Made by a program: the position numbers and the translations under genes | Shown: positions 18,046 through 27,208 of the stretch, in pieces | How positions within the stretch are numbered: position 1 is the first letter of the stretch | Layout of the letters: every line of letters begins with the position of its first letter | Assembly: GCF_034555375.1 (NCBI RefSeq) | Contig: NZ_CP140706.1 | Location: 5,486,001 to 5,550,000, forward strand | DNA from: Pseudomonas sp. B33.4 | GTDB lineage: Bacteria; Pseudomonadota; Gammaproteobacteria; Pseudomonadales; Pseudomonadaceae | Length of the DNA: 64,000 bases | Direction of reading: 5' to 3' | Notes under the pieces: generated by a model | What the model saw: the letters and a program-made list of their open reading frames with translations, nothing else | What the model was told of the DNA's origin: nothing | Databases searched by the model: none

Positions 18046-20103
18046 ATGCAGGCTTTCCTTTCACCGGGGATCAAATTGCTGGGGCGGTTTGGCTTCGCAG
18101 GTAAATTCCAGTTGTTGTTTCTGCTGTTCATTCTGCCGTTGGCCGGCAGCCTGTTGATGATCGGCCAGGACTATCGCGACAAACTCAACCTGATTTCCGG
18201 CGAACGTGCCGGCGTGCGGCAGTTGCTCGCGCTGGATGCGCTGGACAACCTGCTCGCCGCGCAACGTGACCGCGCCGCCCGTTGGCGCGCCACCGAAACC
18301 AATCGCCAACCGACGCCCGCTACCCTCGCCGCGATGGGCGCGTTTGACGCAGTGCAACCGGCAGTTCTGCAAGCCACCACAGATTTGGGCAACGCGTTGA
18401 AAAACGAAGGCGCGGAAGGCGAAACCCTCACTCGCTATCAAGCGCTGCAAACTGCATTGAACAGTCTGGATTCGAAAAGCCTCAGCAGCGTCGGCTGGTG
18501 GCCAGACGGTTACGACCGTTTCACCAACGCCCTCAGCGCCCTGCAAGCGTTGCGCGAGCAGATCGTCATGGACAACCGCCTGACCCTCGCGCCGTGGCTG
18601 GAAACCTATCTGCTCACGCAGATATCCACGCAACACGCGCCGGACCTGATCGAACGGGTCGGACGCCTTGCTGCGGTCGGCCAGGCCTCGGTCGTCTCTG
18701 GCCAATTCACCCTGCAAAGCCGTTTGCAGTTGCGCGATCTGCGCAGCCGCATCGGCGATGCCCGCGAGCAACTGGTCAAAACCGCCACGCTGCTCGAAGC
18801 ACGCCTGCCGAAAGATCAACAGAGCTGGGCCAGCCAATACCATGACAGCCTGAAACGCCTTGATAGCGGCCTGAAGGTGCTGGATGACGGCGTGTTCGGC
18901 GGCAGCATCACGCTCAAACCGGACGAATTTGAACGCAACCTCGATGCCCTGCTGACCGACCTCGCCGCCCTGCGCCAGCAGTCGCTGGTGTCGCTGGACC
19001 AACGACTGGATGCCTACCACCGCTCGGCGATCCGTCAGTTCATTATCGTCGCAGCCATTTTCGGCTGCCTGCTGCTCGCGGCGCTGTATCTGTTTGTCTG
19101 CCTGCAAGCCTCGATCCGCCGCAGCGCCAGCGGCATCACCCTGCTCGCCGAAGCCCTGCGCGATGGCAACCTCAGTCTGCAAGTGCCCGTCGTGGGCCGA
19201 GATGAATTGGCGGCGATCAGCACCGCACTCAACGTTGCCGTGGTGCAACTGCGCACGAGCATGCTCGGCGTTGATCACGAAACCTCACAACTGAGCCACG
19301 CCGTACGCAGCCTCAACGAACACTCCAGTGGCGCTCTCGGCGAAGTCGAAGCGCAACAATTGCAGATCAGCCAGATCGCCGCCGCCGCTACGCAATTGGC
19401 CGCGACCTCGCAAGGCGTGGCGCAAAGCTGCGAACAGGCTTCCGGCAGCGCCCAACACACCCGGCGCATTGCCGCCGACAGCAGCCGCGACAGCCTGCGC
19501 ACCACCGCGAGTATTCAACAACTCAATCAACGCTTGAACGACACCGCTGCAGCGCTGGGCCGGGTCAGCGAGCAAGGCCAGCAGATTCAATTGGTGGTCG
19601 ACACCATTCGTGGCGTCGCCGAACAGACCAATCTGCTCGCGCTCAACGCCGCTATCGAAGCTGCGCGAGCCGGTGAGCAGGGTCGCGGTTTCGCCGTAGT
19701 CGCCGATGAAGTGCGCAGCCTGTCACAGCGCACACAATCTTCGACAGCGCAGATCGCCGGCACCGTCGACAGCCTGCGCGCGACGGTCAATGAAGCCGTG
19801 AGCTTGATGGAAGCGGCGTGCGGCCAGGCGCAAACCGATGCCGAGTCGGTCACCGGTCTCGGTGAACGCCTGGGCGAAATCGCCAGCGCCGTGCAGAGCG
19901 TCACCGATACCCTCGCGCAGATCGCCACAGCCGTTGAAGAACAAGCGAGTACCGCCGATGAAGTCAGCGGCAATATTCAGCAGGTCGATCAGGCGGCCGT
20001 GCGTTTGCTTGAAGGCGCACGGGCGGTAAACCTTGCCGCAGACACCCTCAGCCAGGGCAGTAAAGCGCTGAGCGACAACACCGCGCGTTTCCGCCTCAGT
20101 TGA
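18046..20103 (+). CDS. Methyl-accepting chemotaxis protein
   Basis: Transmembrane chemoreceptor signalling to CheA/CheW. The start is set at the ATG 18046 (MQAFLSPGIKLLGRFGF) behind GAGGAG, giving 685 residues. TM1 is near residues 20-42 and a ~285-residue periplasmic helical sensor domain rich in Leu and Gln follows. TM2 (FIIVAAIFGCLLLAALYLFV) is near 330-352, then a HAMP domain. The cytoplasmic signalling tip [20 protein letters not shown] is followed by [12 protein letters not shown]. The ligand is not predictable. The 3' end overlaps the convergent LysR gene by 8 nt. Confidence 0.93.
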   Translation: MQAFLSPGIKLLGRFGFAGKFQLLFLLFILPLAGSLLMIGQDYRDKLNLISGERAGVRQLLALDALDNLLAAQRDRAARWRATETNRQPTPATLAAMGAFDAVQPAVLQATTDLGNALKNEGAEGETLTRYQALQTALNSLDSKSLSSVGWWPDGYDRFTNALSALQALREQIVMDNRLTLAPWLETYLLTQISTQHAPDLIERVGRLAAVGQASVVSGQFTLQSRLQLRDLRSRIGDAREQLVKTATLLEARLPKDQQSWASQYHDSLKRLDSGLKVLDDGVFGGSITLKPDEFERNLDALLTDLAALRQQSLVSLDQRLDAYHRSAIRQFIIVAAIFGCLLLAALYLFVCLQASIRRSASGITLLAEALRDGNLSLQVPVVGRDELAAISTALNVAVVQLRTSMLGVDHETSQLSHAVRSLNEHSSGALGEVEAQQLQISQIAAAATQLAATSQGVAQSCEQASGSAQHTRRIAADSSRDSLRTTASIQQLNQRLNDTAAALGRVSEQGQQIQLVVDTIRGVAEQTNLLALNAAIEAARAGEQGRGFAVVADEVRSLSQRTQSSTAQIAGTVDSLRATVNEAVSLMEAACGQAQTDAESVTGLGERLGEIASAVQSVTDTLAQIATAVEEQASTADEVSGNIQQVDQAAVRLLEGARAVNLAADTLSQGSKALSDNTARFRLS

Positions 20104-20998
20104 TCACGGCCTCAGGAAAGTCCGTTTCCAGCTCAGCCTTGAGCCATTGAATAAACCACGCCACGTCCGCCGAAAGTTCGGCGGACGGCGTCAGCACCCG
20201 ATAGCTCTCAAGCTTCACCTGAGCGTCGACCGCACGCACCAGTTTGCCGCTGGCGAGTTCATGGCGCACCAGCACCTCATTGGCCAGCGCGATGCCCTGC
20301 CCGCTCTCGGCCACGGACAGCGCGTGATCGTTGTTGACGTAGAGCATGTCGGAATTGAGATGAATATCGAGGTCGTGGGCGGCGAACCACAGGTTCCACC
20401 ATTCGCCGTCATCGACGTGGATCAGTTCGTTTCTGACCAGATCGGCCGGGCTGTTGATCGGTGCGATGCTGGCCAGATACGCCGGTGTGCAGATCGGGAA
20501 AACCCGAGGACAAATCAGCGCCTCCCGTGAGTCGGCATATTGCCCGTCGAGACCGTAGACGATGCCCAGATCTGCGCTTTTGCCATCCACTTCGGTGAAG
20601 GTCGAGTTCGGCTCGATCGCCAGTTTCAATCCCGGGCGCAGATGCCGCAGCGCTTCGATCCTAGGCATTAGCCAGCGCTTGGCAAAACCCGGCACCACCA
20701 TGATCCGCAACCAGCGCTCGGCATCTTTCGGCTGCGCTTCCTTGCCCGCCTCGATGATCAACTGCAAAGCGGCGCTGATCTTGCGGTGGTACTTGTCCCC
20801 CGCCGGGGTCAGGTTGACCCCGCGTGAGGTGCGCTCGAACAGTTGAATACCCAACCAGTCCTCGAGCAACTTCACGTGGCGGCCAATCGCGGGCTGGGTC
20901 ACGTGCAGGGCTTTCGAGGCTTCGACGTAGCTGCCCAAACGGGCGGCGGCATCAAAGGCGCGCACCGCGTTGAGCGGCGGCAAACGGTGGTCGGGCAT
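20096..20998 (-). CDS. LysR-family transcriptional regulator (GcvA-like)
   Basis: A 300-residue regulator. The winged HTH lies at residues 8-66 (LNAVRAFDAAARLGSYVEAS ... TQPAIGRHVKLLEDWLG), close to GcvA/AmpR-type members. A LysR substrate-binding domain fills the rest. It is divergent from the polyamine-type ABC operon (start 21225) with 226 nt between them. By the usual LysR arrangement it probably controls that operon; the effector is unknown. Confidence 0.9.
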   Translation of the reverse strand: MPDHRLPPLNAVRAFDAAARLGSYVEASKALHVTQPAIGRHVKLLEDWLGIQLFERTSRGVNLTPAGDKYHRKISAALQLIIEAGKEAQPKDAERWLRIMVVPGFAKRWLMPRIEALRHLRPGLKLAIEPNSTFTEVDGKSADLGIVYGLDGQYADSREALICPRVFPICTPAYLASIAPINSPADLVRNELIHVDDGEWWNLWFAAHDLDIHLNSDMLYVNNDHALSVAESGQGIALANEVLVRHELASGKLVRAVDAQVKLESYRVLTPSAELSADVAWFIQWLKAELETDFPEAVIN

Positions 20999-21224
20999 GA
21001 TTCCTGGCGCCTTCGGCTGTTAAATTAACTAACACCTGCCATGTTTAAATTGAAGTGTCGCGCCGCGCAAGCCCTGGCTGATAATCGAGCCACAGCAGAA
21101 CAAAAAAACAGCTGGTTTCACACCCGAACGCAATCTCGATCCTGCCCAAAAAAATAATATCCATGGCCCGACGGCAACGCTTTGCAAAGCGAGTCGCAGG
21201 CGATGGGGGAATCGGAGGTAACGC

Positions 21225-22343
21225 ATGAATGCCCTGCATTCGCTGCAAACGCTGGCGGTCTCGATCCGCTCAGTGCGCAAGGTTTACGGTGATCCGCAGA
21301 CCGGTCCGGTGGCGCTGAAAAGCATCGACCTGGACATCCGCGACAACGAATTCTTCACCCTTCTCGGCCCATCCGGCTGCGGCAAGACCACGTTGCTGCG
21401 GATGATCGCCGGTTTCGAATTTCCCACCGAAGGCGAGATCCTGCTCTACGGCGAAAACATCGCTGATCGCCCGCCGTTCCAGCGGCCGGTCAACACGGTG
21501 TTCCAGCATTACGCGCTGTTCCCGCACATGACCATCGCCGAGAACCTCGCCTTCGGGCTTGAATCGCACCCAATGGGCAAAGTTCTGACCAAGGCGCAAA
21601 TCGCCGAGCGTGTGCGCGAGATGTTGGCGTTGGTGCAGATGGAACGCTTCGCCAATCGCAAACCGGCGCAACTGTCGGGCGGTCAGCAGCAACGCGTCGC
21701 TCTCGCCCGCGCCTTGGCACCGCATCCGAAAGTGCTGCTGCTCGATGAGCCGCTGTCGGCACTCGATCTCAAGCTGCGTCAGGCGATGCGCGAAGAGTTG
21801 AAAACCATCCAGGCCAAGACCGGCATTACCTTCATTTTCGTCACCCACGACCAGGAAGAAGCGCTGACCATGTCCGACCGCATCGCCGTGCTCTCCGAAG
21901 GCGAAGTGCAACAGGTCGGGCGGCCTGAAGATATCTACGAACGCCCGCGTAATCGCTTCGTTGCTGACTTCATCGGCGAAACCAATTTCATCGAAGGCAC
22001 CGTCACTCGCGTTGAGGACGGGAAGGCGTGGTTCGCCGGGCCGGCGGGGCATCCACTGCCGGCGCAACCGTGCAGCGATGTGCAGGTCGGCGCCAACGTC
22101 AGCCTGTCGGTGCGACCTGAGCGTCTGCATCTGGTGCCAGCGGCTACCGAAACCGCGCTGCCGTGCCGGATCGAAGCGCAGATTTATCTGGGGACTGATC
22201 TGCAATATCAGGTCAGCCTCAGCGACGGTTCGCGCCTCACTGTGCGTACGCCCAATTGCGTCGACCAGAGCCTGCGCTTTGCCGTCGGCAGTCAGGCCGG
22301 TCTGTTGTTCGACCAGGGCAGCGCCAGCGTCCTGCACGATTGA
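21225..22343 (+). CDS. ABC transporter ATP-binding protein (polyamine type, PotA/PotG-like)
   Basis: ATPase of an importer of the spermidine/putrescine class. In the 372-residue protein are Walker A GPSGCGKTTLLRM, the signature LSGGQQQRVALARALAP, Walker B VLLLDEPLSALD, the H-loop FVTHDQEEA, and a C-terminal TOBE domain (about residues 285-365). The RBS GGAGG precedes the ATG. It is the first gene of a five-gene operon with two permeases, a binding protein and an amidase. Confidence 0.94.
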   Translation: MNALHSLQTLAVSIRSVRKVYGDPQTGPVALKSIDLDIRDNEFFTLLGPSGCGKTTLLRMIAGFEFPTEGEILLYGENIADRPPFQRPVNTVFQHYALFPHMTIAENLAFGLESHPMGKVLTKAQIAERVREMLALVQMERFANRKPAQLSGGQQQRVALARALAPHPKVLLLDEPLSALDLKLRQAMREELKTIQAKTGITFIFVTHDQEEALTMSDRIAVLSEGEVQQVGRPEDIYERPRNRFVADFIGETNFIEGTVTRVEDGKAWFAGPAGHPLPAQPCSDVQVGANVSLSVRPERLHLVPAATETALPCRIEAQIYLGTDLQYQVSLSDGSRLTVRTPNCVDQSLRFAVGSQAGLLFDQGSASVLHD

Positions 22344-22358
22344 GCCGGAGGAATTGCC

Positions 22359-23279
22359 ATGCACGTCTTACCGATTACCAATACGCTGGAACGCCGCAAG
22401 GCCTTCCAGAGTTTCCTCGGGGTCAGCCCGGCGCTGATCGCCATCGGCCTGTTTCTGCTGGTGCCGATTCTGATCGTCATCGGCTATTCGCTGATGGAAG
22501 CCAACCCCTACGGCGGGGTCAACAAAGTCTTCAGCAGCGACGCCTACACCTCGCTGCTGTTCGAACGGCAACTGGACGACAGCCTCGCGTTTGCCGACTC
22601 GTATCTGATCATCGCCCTGCGTTCGATCGGCATCGCCGCGCTGACCACCATCATCACCTTGCTGATCGGTTTTCCGGTGGCGGTGTGGCTGGCGATGCAG
22701 CCAGCGCACCGACGCGGTTTGCTGATCTTTCTGATCACCGTGCCGTTCTGGGCCAACCTGCTGATCCGCACTTACGCGTGGATTCTGCTGCTGCGTAACA
22801 CCGGTGTGATCAACAACAGCCTGATGGGCATGGGCGTGATCCACGAACCGTTGCAGCTGTTGTACACCGACGGCGCGGTGCTGCTGGGCCTGGTTTACAC
22901 CTACGCGCCGTTCGTGGTGTTGCCGATCTACGCGACGCTGGAAAAGATGGATATCCGCCTGCTCGAAGCCGCGCAGGATCTCTACGCCGGCCGCGTGCGC
23001 ACCTTACGCAAAGTGGTGTTACCGATCGCCAAACCGGGAATTCTCGCCGGCGCCATCCTCACTTTCGTACCGTGCCTGGGCGCGATGATCGCCCCGGAAT
23101 TGCTCGGTGGCGGCACGCGGATGATGCTCGGCAATCTGATCTTCCGGCAGTTCAGCGATGCGCGTAACTGGCCGTTTGGTGCAGCGCTGTCGCTGGTGCT
23201 GATGGCTGCGGTGATGCTGGTACTGACCGTGTATGCCCTGCGCGCCGAGCGCCAGCGCATCGCCAAAGGAGGTGCGTGA
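22359..23279 (+). CDS. ABC transporter permease (PotB/PotH-like)
   Basis: A 306-residue permease with six predicted helices. The EAA loop, EAAQDLYAGRVRTLRKVVLP, sits near residue 203. The first helix (ALIAIGLFLLVPILIVIGYSL) is typical of PotB-type subunits. It starts 15 nt after the ATPase stop; its TGA overlaps the next ATG by 1 nt. Confidence 0.94.
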   Translation: MHVLPITNTLERRKAFQSFLGVSPALIAIGLFLLVPILIVIGYSLMEANPYGGVNKVFSSDAYTSLLFERQLDDSLAFADSYLIIALRSIGIAALTTIITLLIGFPVAVWLAMQPAHRRGLLIFLITVPFWANLLIRTYAWILLLRNTGVINNSLMGMGVIHEPLQLLYTDGAVLLGLVYTYAPFVVLPIYATLEKMDIRLLEAAQDLYAGRVRTLRKVVLPIAKPGILAGAILTFVPCLGAMIAPELLGGGTRMMLGNLIFRQFSDARNWPFGAALSLVLMAAVMLVLTVYALRAERQRIAKGGA

Positions 23280-24085
23280 TGATCGGCCTATTCAAACGCA
23301 AAGGGCTGGGTGTGCAGGACTTCCCCGGCTTCGGCGGCTTCAGTTTTCTGTTCTATCTGTACCTGTATGCGCCGATCGTGGTGCTGGTGGTGTTCTCGTT
23401 CAACGCCAATCAATCGGCGACGGTGTGGACCGGTTTCAGCTTCGATTGGTATCGCGCCGCGTTCGCCAATCAGGCCTTGCGCCAGGCAGCCGGCAACAGC
23501 CTGTTGATCGCCGTTTGCGCGAGCATGATCGCCACCGCGATTGCCACTCTCGCCGCCCTCGGCACCTCGCGCGGCGCCAAGTTCAAGGGCCTGCAATTGT
23601 CGATGGGCGCGATCATGTTGCCGCTGGTGTTGCCGGAAATTGTCGTCGGTGTGGCGACGCTGGCGCTGTTCTCGACCATCGGTCTGTCGCTGGGCTACGG
23701 CAACCTGATCATCGCGCACACGGTGTTCTGCATTCCCTTCGCCTACCTGCCGATTCGTGCACGGCTGAACGATATGGACCTGTCGCTGGAACAAGCCTCG
23801 GCCGACCTCTACGCCGGCCCATGGCGAACCTTTCGCAAAGTGACTTTGCCGCTGCTGATGCCGGGGATTTTCTCCGGGCTGATGCTGGCCTTCATCGTCT
23901 CGCTGGATAACTTCGTGATCTCGATGATGGTCTCGCAGGCCGGCACCACCACCCTGCCGATCTTCATTTTCGGCCTGCTACGGATGGGTGTGACACCCGA
24001 CGTCAACGCCGTGTCGACGCTGATCCTCGGCGTCTCGGTGCTGTTCGTCAGCCTCTCTTACCTGTTGGGCAAAAAGAACGCCTGA
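23279..24085 (+). CDS. ABC transporter permease (PotC/PotI-like)
   Basis: The second permease, 268 residues, about six helices. It begins MIGLFKRKGLG and has the EAA loop EQASADLYAGPWRTFRKVTL. The ATG at 23279 is chosen because AAGGAGG precedes it at normal distance; a GTG one codon earlier (23276) is also possible. It pairs with the preceding permease to form the channel of the polyamine-type importer. Confidence 0.93.
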   Translation: MIGLFKRKGLGVQDFPGFGGFSFLFYLYLYAPIVVLVVFSFNANQSATVWTGFSFDWYRAAFANQALRQAAGNSLLIAVCASMIATAIATLAALGTSRGAKFKGLQLSMGAIMLPLVLPEIVVGVATLALFSTIGLSLGYGNLIIAHTVFCIPFAYLPIRARLNDMDLSLEQASADLYAGPWRTFRKVTLPLLMPGIFSGLMLAFIVSLDNFVISMMVSQAGTTTLPIFIFGLLRMGVTPDVNAVSTLILGVSVLFVSLSYLLGKKNA

Positions 24086-24112
24086 ACCTTCTACGACCTG
24101 TGGGGAAATAGC

Positions 24113-25159
24113 ATGAGCAAGTGGATAAAAAGCGTTGGCACTTCGTTGTTTCTGACTGTGCCGCTGGCGATGATGGGCAGTGTTCAGGCCGCCGAGAAAC
24201 TCAACGTGGTGAGCTGGAGCGGCTACTTTTCGCCGGAGATTCTTGCCAAGTTCCAGAAGCAGACCGGCATCGAAGTCACCGTCGATTCCTATGATTCCAA
24301 CGAGACCTTATTGGCGAAACTGAAACAGGGCGGCGCCGGTTATGACGTGGCGATTCCGTCGCACCAGTTCGTGCCGATCCTGATCAAGGAAAACCTGCTG
24401 GAACGCTTCGACCCGGTCAAAGAGCCTTACTACGCCAGCGTTGTGGATAACCTGAAAAAACCGAGCTGGGACCCGGAAGGCGCGTATTCGGTGCCGTTCA
24501 TCTGGGGCACCACCAGCGTCGTGCTCGATTCCGCGCGCTACAAAGGTCCGGCCGACAGCTACAAGGTTTTGTATGAGCCGCCAGCCGAGTTGCAGGGGCG
24601 CATCAACATGTTCGATTCGGTCAGCGACATGGTCGACATGGCCAGCCTCTATCTGAACATTCCGCTGTGCAGCGAAGACCCGAAACAGATGCAGCAGGTG
24701 CTGACGCTGCTCAAGGCGCAGAAGCCATTCGTGAAAACCTACAGCTCCAAGGCCGGCTCGATTCGCGAGAACCTCGCCTCGGGTGAAATCGACATGTCGA
24801 TGTTCTGGGGCGGTTCGTCGATGCGTGCTCGTGAGATGAAACCGACGCTGAAATACCTCTACCCGAAAGAAGGCGTGCTGGCCTGGGTCGACAACATGGT
24901 CATCCCTGCCGGCAGCAAAAATCCGGCGAATGCCAAGGCGTTCATCGCCTTCCTCAGCCAACCGGAAAACTCGGCGATGACGCAGAATTTCCTCAAGCAC
25001 CAGAGCCCGATCAAAGGCGTCGAACCGTTCCTCGACGCAGCGCTCAAGGATGCCCCGGAATTGCACATTCCCGAAGGGACGAATGTGGTGTTCAGCAAGA
25101 CTTGCGGCGAAGGCGCGATCCGCCTCGCTGACCGTCTCTGGACCAACCTGATGCGTTGA
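24113..25159 (+). CDS. Periplasmic substrate-binding protein (PotD/PotF-like)
   Basis: A 348-residue secreted binding protein with signal peptide ending ...MGSVQA before AEKLNVVSWSGYFSP. The N-terminal fold KLNVVSWSGYFSPEILAKFQ and the YDVAIPSHQFVPILIKE segment match spermidine/putrescine-binding proteins. Whether the ligand is a free polyamine is uncertain; the adjacent amidase suggests an amide-linked or acylated amine. Expressed with the permeases 27 nt upstream. Confidence 0.91.
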   Translation: MSKWIKSVGTSLFLTVPLAMMGSVQAAEKLNVVSWSGYFSPEILAKFQKQTGIEVTVDSYDSNETLLAKLKQGGAGYDVAIPSHQFVPILIKENLLERFDPVKEPYYASVVDNLKKPSWDPEGAYSVPFIWGTTSVVLDSARYKGPADSYKVLYEPPAELQGRINMFDSVSDMVDMASLYLNIPLCSEDPKQMQQVLTLLKAQKPFVKTYSSKAGSIRENLASGEIDMSMFWGGSSMRAREMKPTLKYLYPKEGVLAWVDNMVIPAGSKNPANAKAFIAFLSQPENSAMTQNFLKHQSPIKGVEPFLDAALKDAPELHIPEGTNVVFSKTCGEGAIRLADRLWTNLMR

Positions 25160-25165
25160 TCGCTA

Positions 25166-25194
25166 CCGCCCCGTCGCACTGGCGGGGCGCTTTT
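25166..25194 (+). terminator. Weak terminator-like hairpin between binding-protein gene and amidase
   Basis: The stem CGCCCCG / CGGGGCG is followed by four T residues directly after the binding-protein stop. It would reduce read-through into the amidase rather than block it. Confidence 0.55.
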
Positions 25195-25219
25195 CCAGCC
25201 GTCTGAAAGGCCGCTTGCA

Positions 25220-26674
25220 ATGAACTCTAATAACATCAGCGAACTGGTCCTGTTGCAGGCCCATGAACTCGCCGAACGCATCCGCCTGCGTCAGGTTTCC
25301 TGCCGGGAAGTGATGCAGACTTACCTTGCCCATATCGAACGCTTCAACCCGTTGGTCAATGCGTTGATCAGCCTGCAATCACCGGAACATCTGCTAGCTC
25401 AGGCCGATGAACGCGACGCCGAACTGGCGCGTGGCCAATACCGTGGCTGGATGCATGGCTTGCCTCATGCGATCAAGGATCTGTCGCTGACCCAAGGCAT
25501 CCGCACCACGCTGGGGTCGCCGCTGTACAAGGACTTTGTGCCTGAGCGCGACGGCATCATGGTCGAGCGGATCAAGGCTGCTGGGGCGATCATTATCGGC
25601 AAGACCAACACCCCGGAATTCGGCCTCGGTTCACAAAGCTACAACCCGTTGTTTGGTGCAACTGCTTGCGCGTATGACCCGAGCAAAACCGCAGGCGGCA
25701 GTAGCGGTGGCGCGGCGGCGGCGCTGGCGATGCATCTGGTGCCGGTGGCGGATGGCAGCGACATGATGGGTTCGCTGCGCAATCCGGCGGCGTTTAACAA
25801 CATCTTTGGGTTTCGTCCGTCGCAGGGGCGTGTGCCGTTTGATGACAGCGCGGATCTGTTTTTTGATCAGCTCGGTTATGAGGGGCCGATGGCGCGCAGC
25901 GTGAAGGATGCGGCGTTGCTGTTGTCGGTGCAGGCCGGGGGCGATGCGCGGGCGCCGCTGTCCATTGCTGAATCCGGTGAGGCGTTTGCGGCACCGCTGG
26001 AGCGTGACTTCAAAGGCACGCGGTTGGGTTGGCTGGGTAACTTCGGTGGTTATCTGCCGATGGAGCAAGGCGTGCTGTCTTTGTGTGAGAAGACTTTTGC
26101 CGACTTTGAGAGCCTTGGCTGCCACGTTGAGTCGGTTCAGCCGGGTTTCGCGCCTGAGCGGCTGTGGAGCAGTTGGCGGACATTGCGGCACTGGATGGTC
26201 GCGGGATCGTTGGGCGCGACGTATGCCGATCCGCAGAAACGCGCGTTGTTGAAACCGGAAGCGATCTGGGAAGTGGAAAACGGCTTGAAGCTGTCGGCCA
26301 GCGAAGTGTTCGCGGCCTCGGTGGTGCGCAGCGATTGGTATCGGGCAATCTCGAAGTTGTTCGAACGCTACGACTATCTGTTGTTGCCAAGCGCCCAGGT
26401 GTTCCCGTTCGATAAAACCCAGCCGTGGCCAACGTCTATCGAAGGCGTGGCGATGGACACGTATCACCGCTGGATGGAGGTGGTCATCCCCGGCACGCTA
26501 TCGGGTTGCCCGGTCGCCAACGTCCAGGCGGGGTTCAATGCGCAGGGTTTACCGATGGGGCTGCAAATCATCGGCAAGCACCAGGCTGACTTCGCTGTCC
26601 TGCAATTGGCGCACGCGTATGAACAGGCCAGTCGCTGGTTCCAACGCTGCCCTTCGCCGCTGTTGAGGCAGTGA
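25220..26674 (+). CDS. Amidase (amidase-signature family)
   Basis: A 484-residue hydrolase of the amidase-signature family, which includes GatA-like enzymes. The Ser-cisSer-Lys triad can be seen: Lys in LPHAIKDL (about residue 83), cis-Ser in the GGSSGGAAAALA stretch, and the nucleophile Ser in the DGSDMMGSLRNPAAFNN segment. The substrate is not predictable. It is the last gene of the LysR-controlled ABC cluster, 60 nt after the binding-protein gene, so it probably processes the imported compound. Confidence 0.9.
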   Translation: MNSNNISELVLLQAHELAERIRLRQVSCREVMQTYLAHIERFNPLVNALISLQSPEHLLAQADERDAELARGQYRGWMHGLPHAIKDLSLTQGIRTTLGSPLYKDFVPERDGIMVERIKAAGAIIIGKTNTPEFGLGSQSYNPLFGATACAYDPSKTAGGSSGGAAAALAMHLVPVADGSDMMGSLRNPAAFNNIFGFRPSQGRVPFDDSADLFFDQLGYEGPMARSVKDAALLLSVQAGGDARAPLSIAESGEAFAAPLERDFKGTRLGWLGNFGGYLPMEQGVLSLCEKTFADFESLGCHVESVQPGFAPERLWSSWRTLRHWMVAGSLGATYADPQKRALLKPEAIWEVENGLKLSASEVFAASVVRSDWYRAISKLFERYDYLLLPSAQVFPFDKTQPWPTSIEGVAMDTYHRWMEVVIPGTLSGCPVANVQAGFNAQGLPMGLQIIGKHQADFAVLQLAHAYEQASRWFQRCPSPLLRQ

Positions 26675-26719
26675 TTTTGATAAACGGTTGAAAGCGTAGA
26701 AAAAATTTTAAATTTACGC

Positions 26720-26748
26720 TTGACGCTTTTCCATTTCAGGGGAATAAT
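26720..26748 (+). promoter_or_regulatory. Sigma-70 promoter of tRNA-Met
   Basis: The -35 TTGACG (26720-26725), a 17-nt spacer and the -10 AATAAT (26743-26748) are followed by a GC-rich discriminator (GCGCGCC), the pattern of stable-RNA promoters. The tRNA begins at 26760. Confidence 0.78.
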
Positions 26749-26759
26749 GCGCGCCACTT

Positions 26760-26836
26760 GGCTACATAGCTCAGTTGGTTAGAGCATAGCATTCATAATG
26801 CTGGGGTCCGGGGTTCAAGTCCCTGTGTAGCCACCA
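26760..26836 (+). tRNA. tRNA-Met (anticodon CAT, elongator type)
   Basis: A 77-nt cloverleaf. The acceptor GGCTACA pairs with TGTAGCC, the anticodon loop is TTCATAA, the T arm is GGGTTCAAGTCCC-like, and CCA is encoded. The fully paired acceptor end excludes an initiator tRNA. The accessory bacteriocin cassette begins directly downstream. Confidence 0.96.
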
Positions 26837-26842
26837 AGTACT

Positions 26843-26876
26843 AAAAACGGCTTACCGAAAGGTAGGCCGTTTTTTT
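26843..26876 (+). terminator. Terminator after tRNA-Met
   Basis: AAAACGGCTTACC and GGTAGGCCGTTTT pair around a GAAA loop (one mismatch), followed by a T run, 7 nt after the tRNA. Confidence 0.92.
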
Positions 26877-26904
26877 ATGCCTCGAAAAAAGTCTCGGTGA
26901 TCTG

Positions 26905-27129
26905 TTATTCCGCTGTAATCACCAGACACCCTTTCATCACACGCACTTTGACGTTCTCGTTCACCTCGAATCCCGCTTGCCTCAACCACAGTCCGCGAAG
27001 CCTGATCCAGGGCACCGGTTTGGCGGGGCTGTAGGTTTTTTCCTTGGTGTGAACCGGGTAAAAATCAGCGGCGATTTTCAACCGGCGTTCAGTGATGGGG
27101 GTTGATGACGTATGATTGGTTTTAGCCAT
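26905..27129 (-). CDS. SymE-family toxin
   Basis: A 74-residue protein with the SymE signature: ERRLKIAADFYPVHTKEK, then PVPWIRLRGLWLRQAGFEV and VKVRVMKGCLVITAE. E. coli SymE is an SOS-induced toxin with an AbrB-like fold, repressed by the antisense RNA SymR. The ATG is preceded by AAGGAG. No LexA box is seen, and whether an antisense RNA exists here cannot be told. An XRE regulator gene lies 79 nt upstream on the same strand, so a protein antitoxin or regulator is an alternative. Confidence 0.88.
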   Translation of the reverse strand: MAKTNHTSSTPITERRLKIAADFYPVHTKEKTYSPAKPVPWIRLRGLWLRQAGFEVNENVKVRVMKGCLVITAE

Positions 27130-27208
27130 GATTAGCTCCTTCTTAGCTGCTTGTGGTTAGCGGGGCCAGGGTGTTGTCGCACCTTGGTTCCGCGTTCTTT
27201 GGGTTACT

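Noticed and set aside
26810..26836. Integration (att) site at the 3' end of tRNA-Met
   Set aside because: No second copy of the tRNA 3' end was found downstream and no integrase gene is present.
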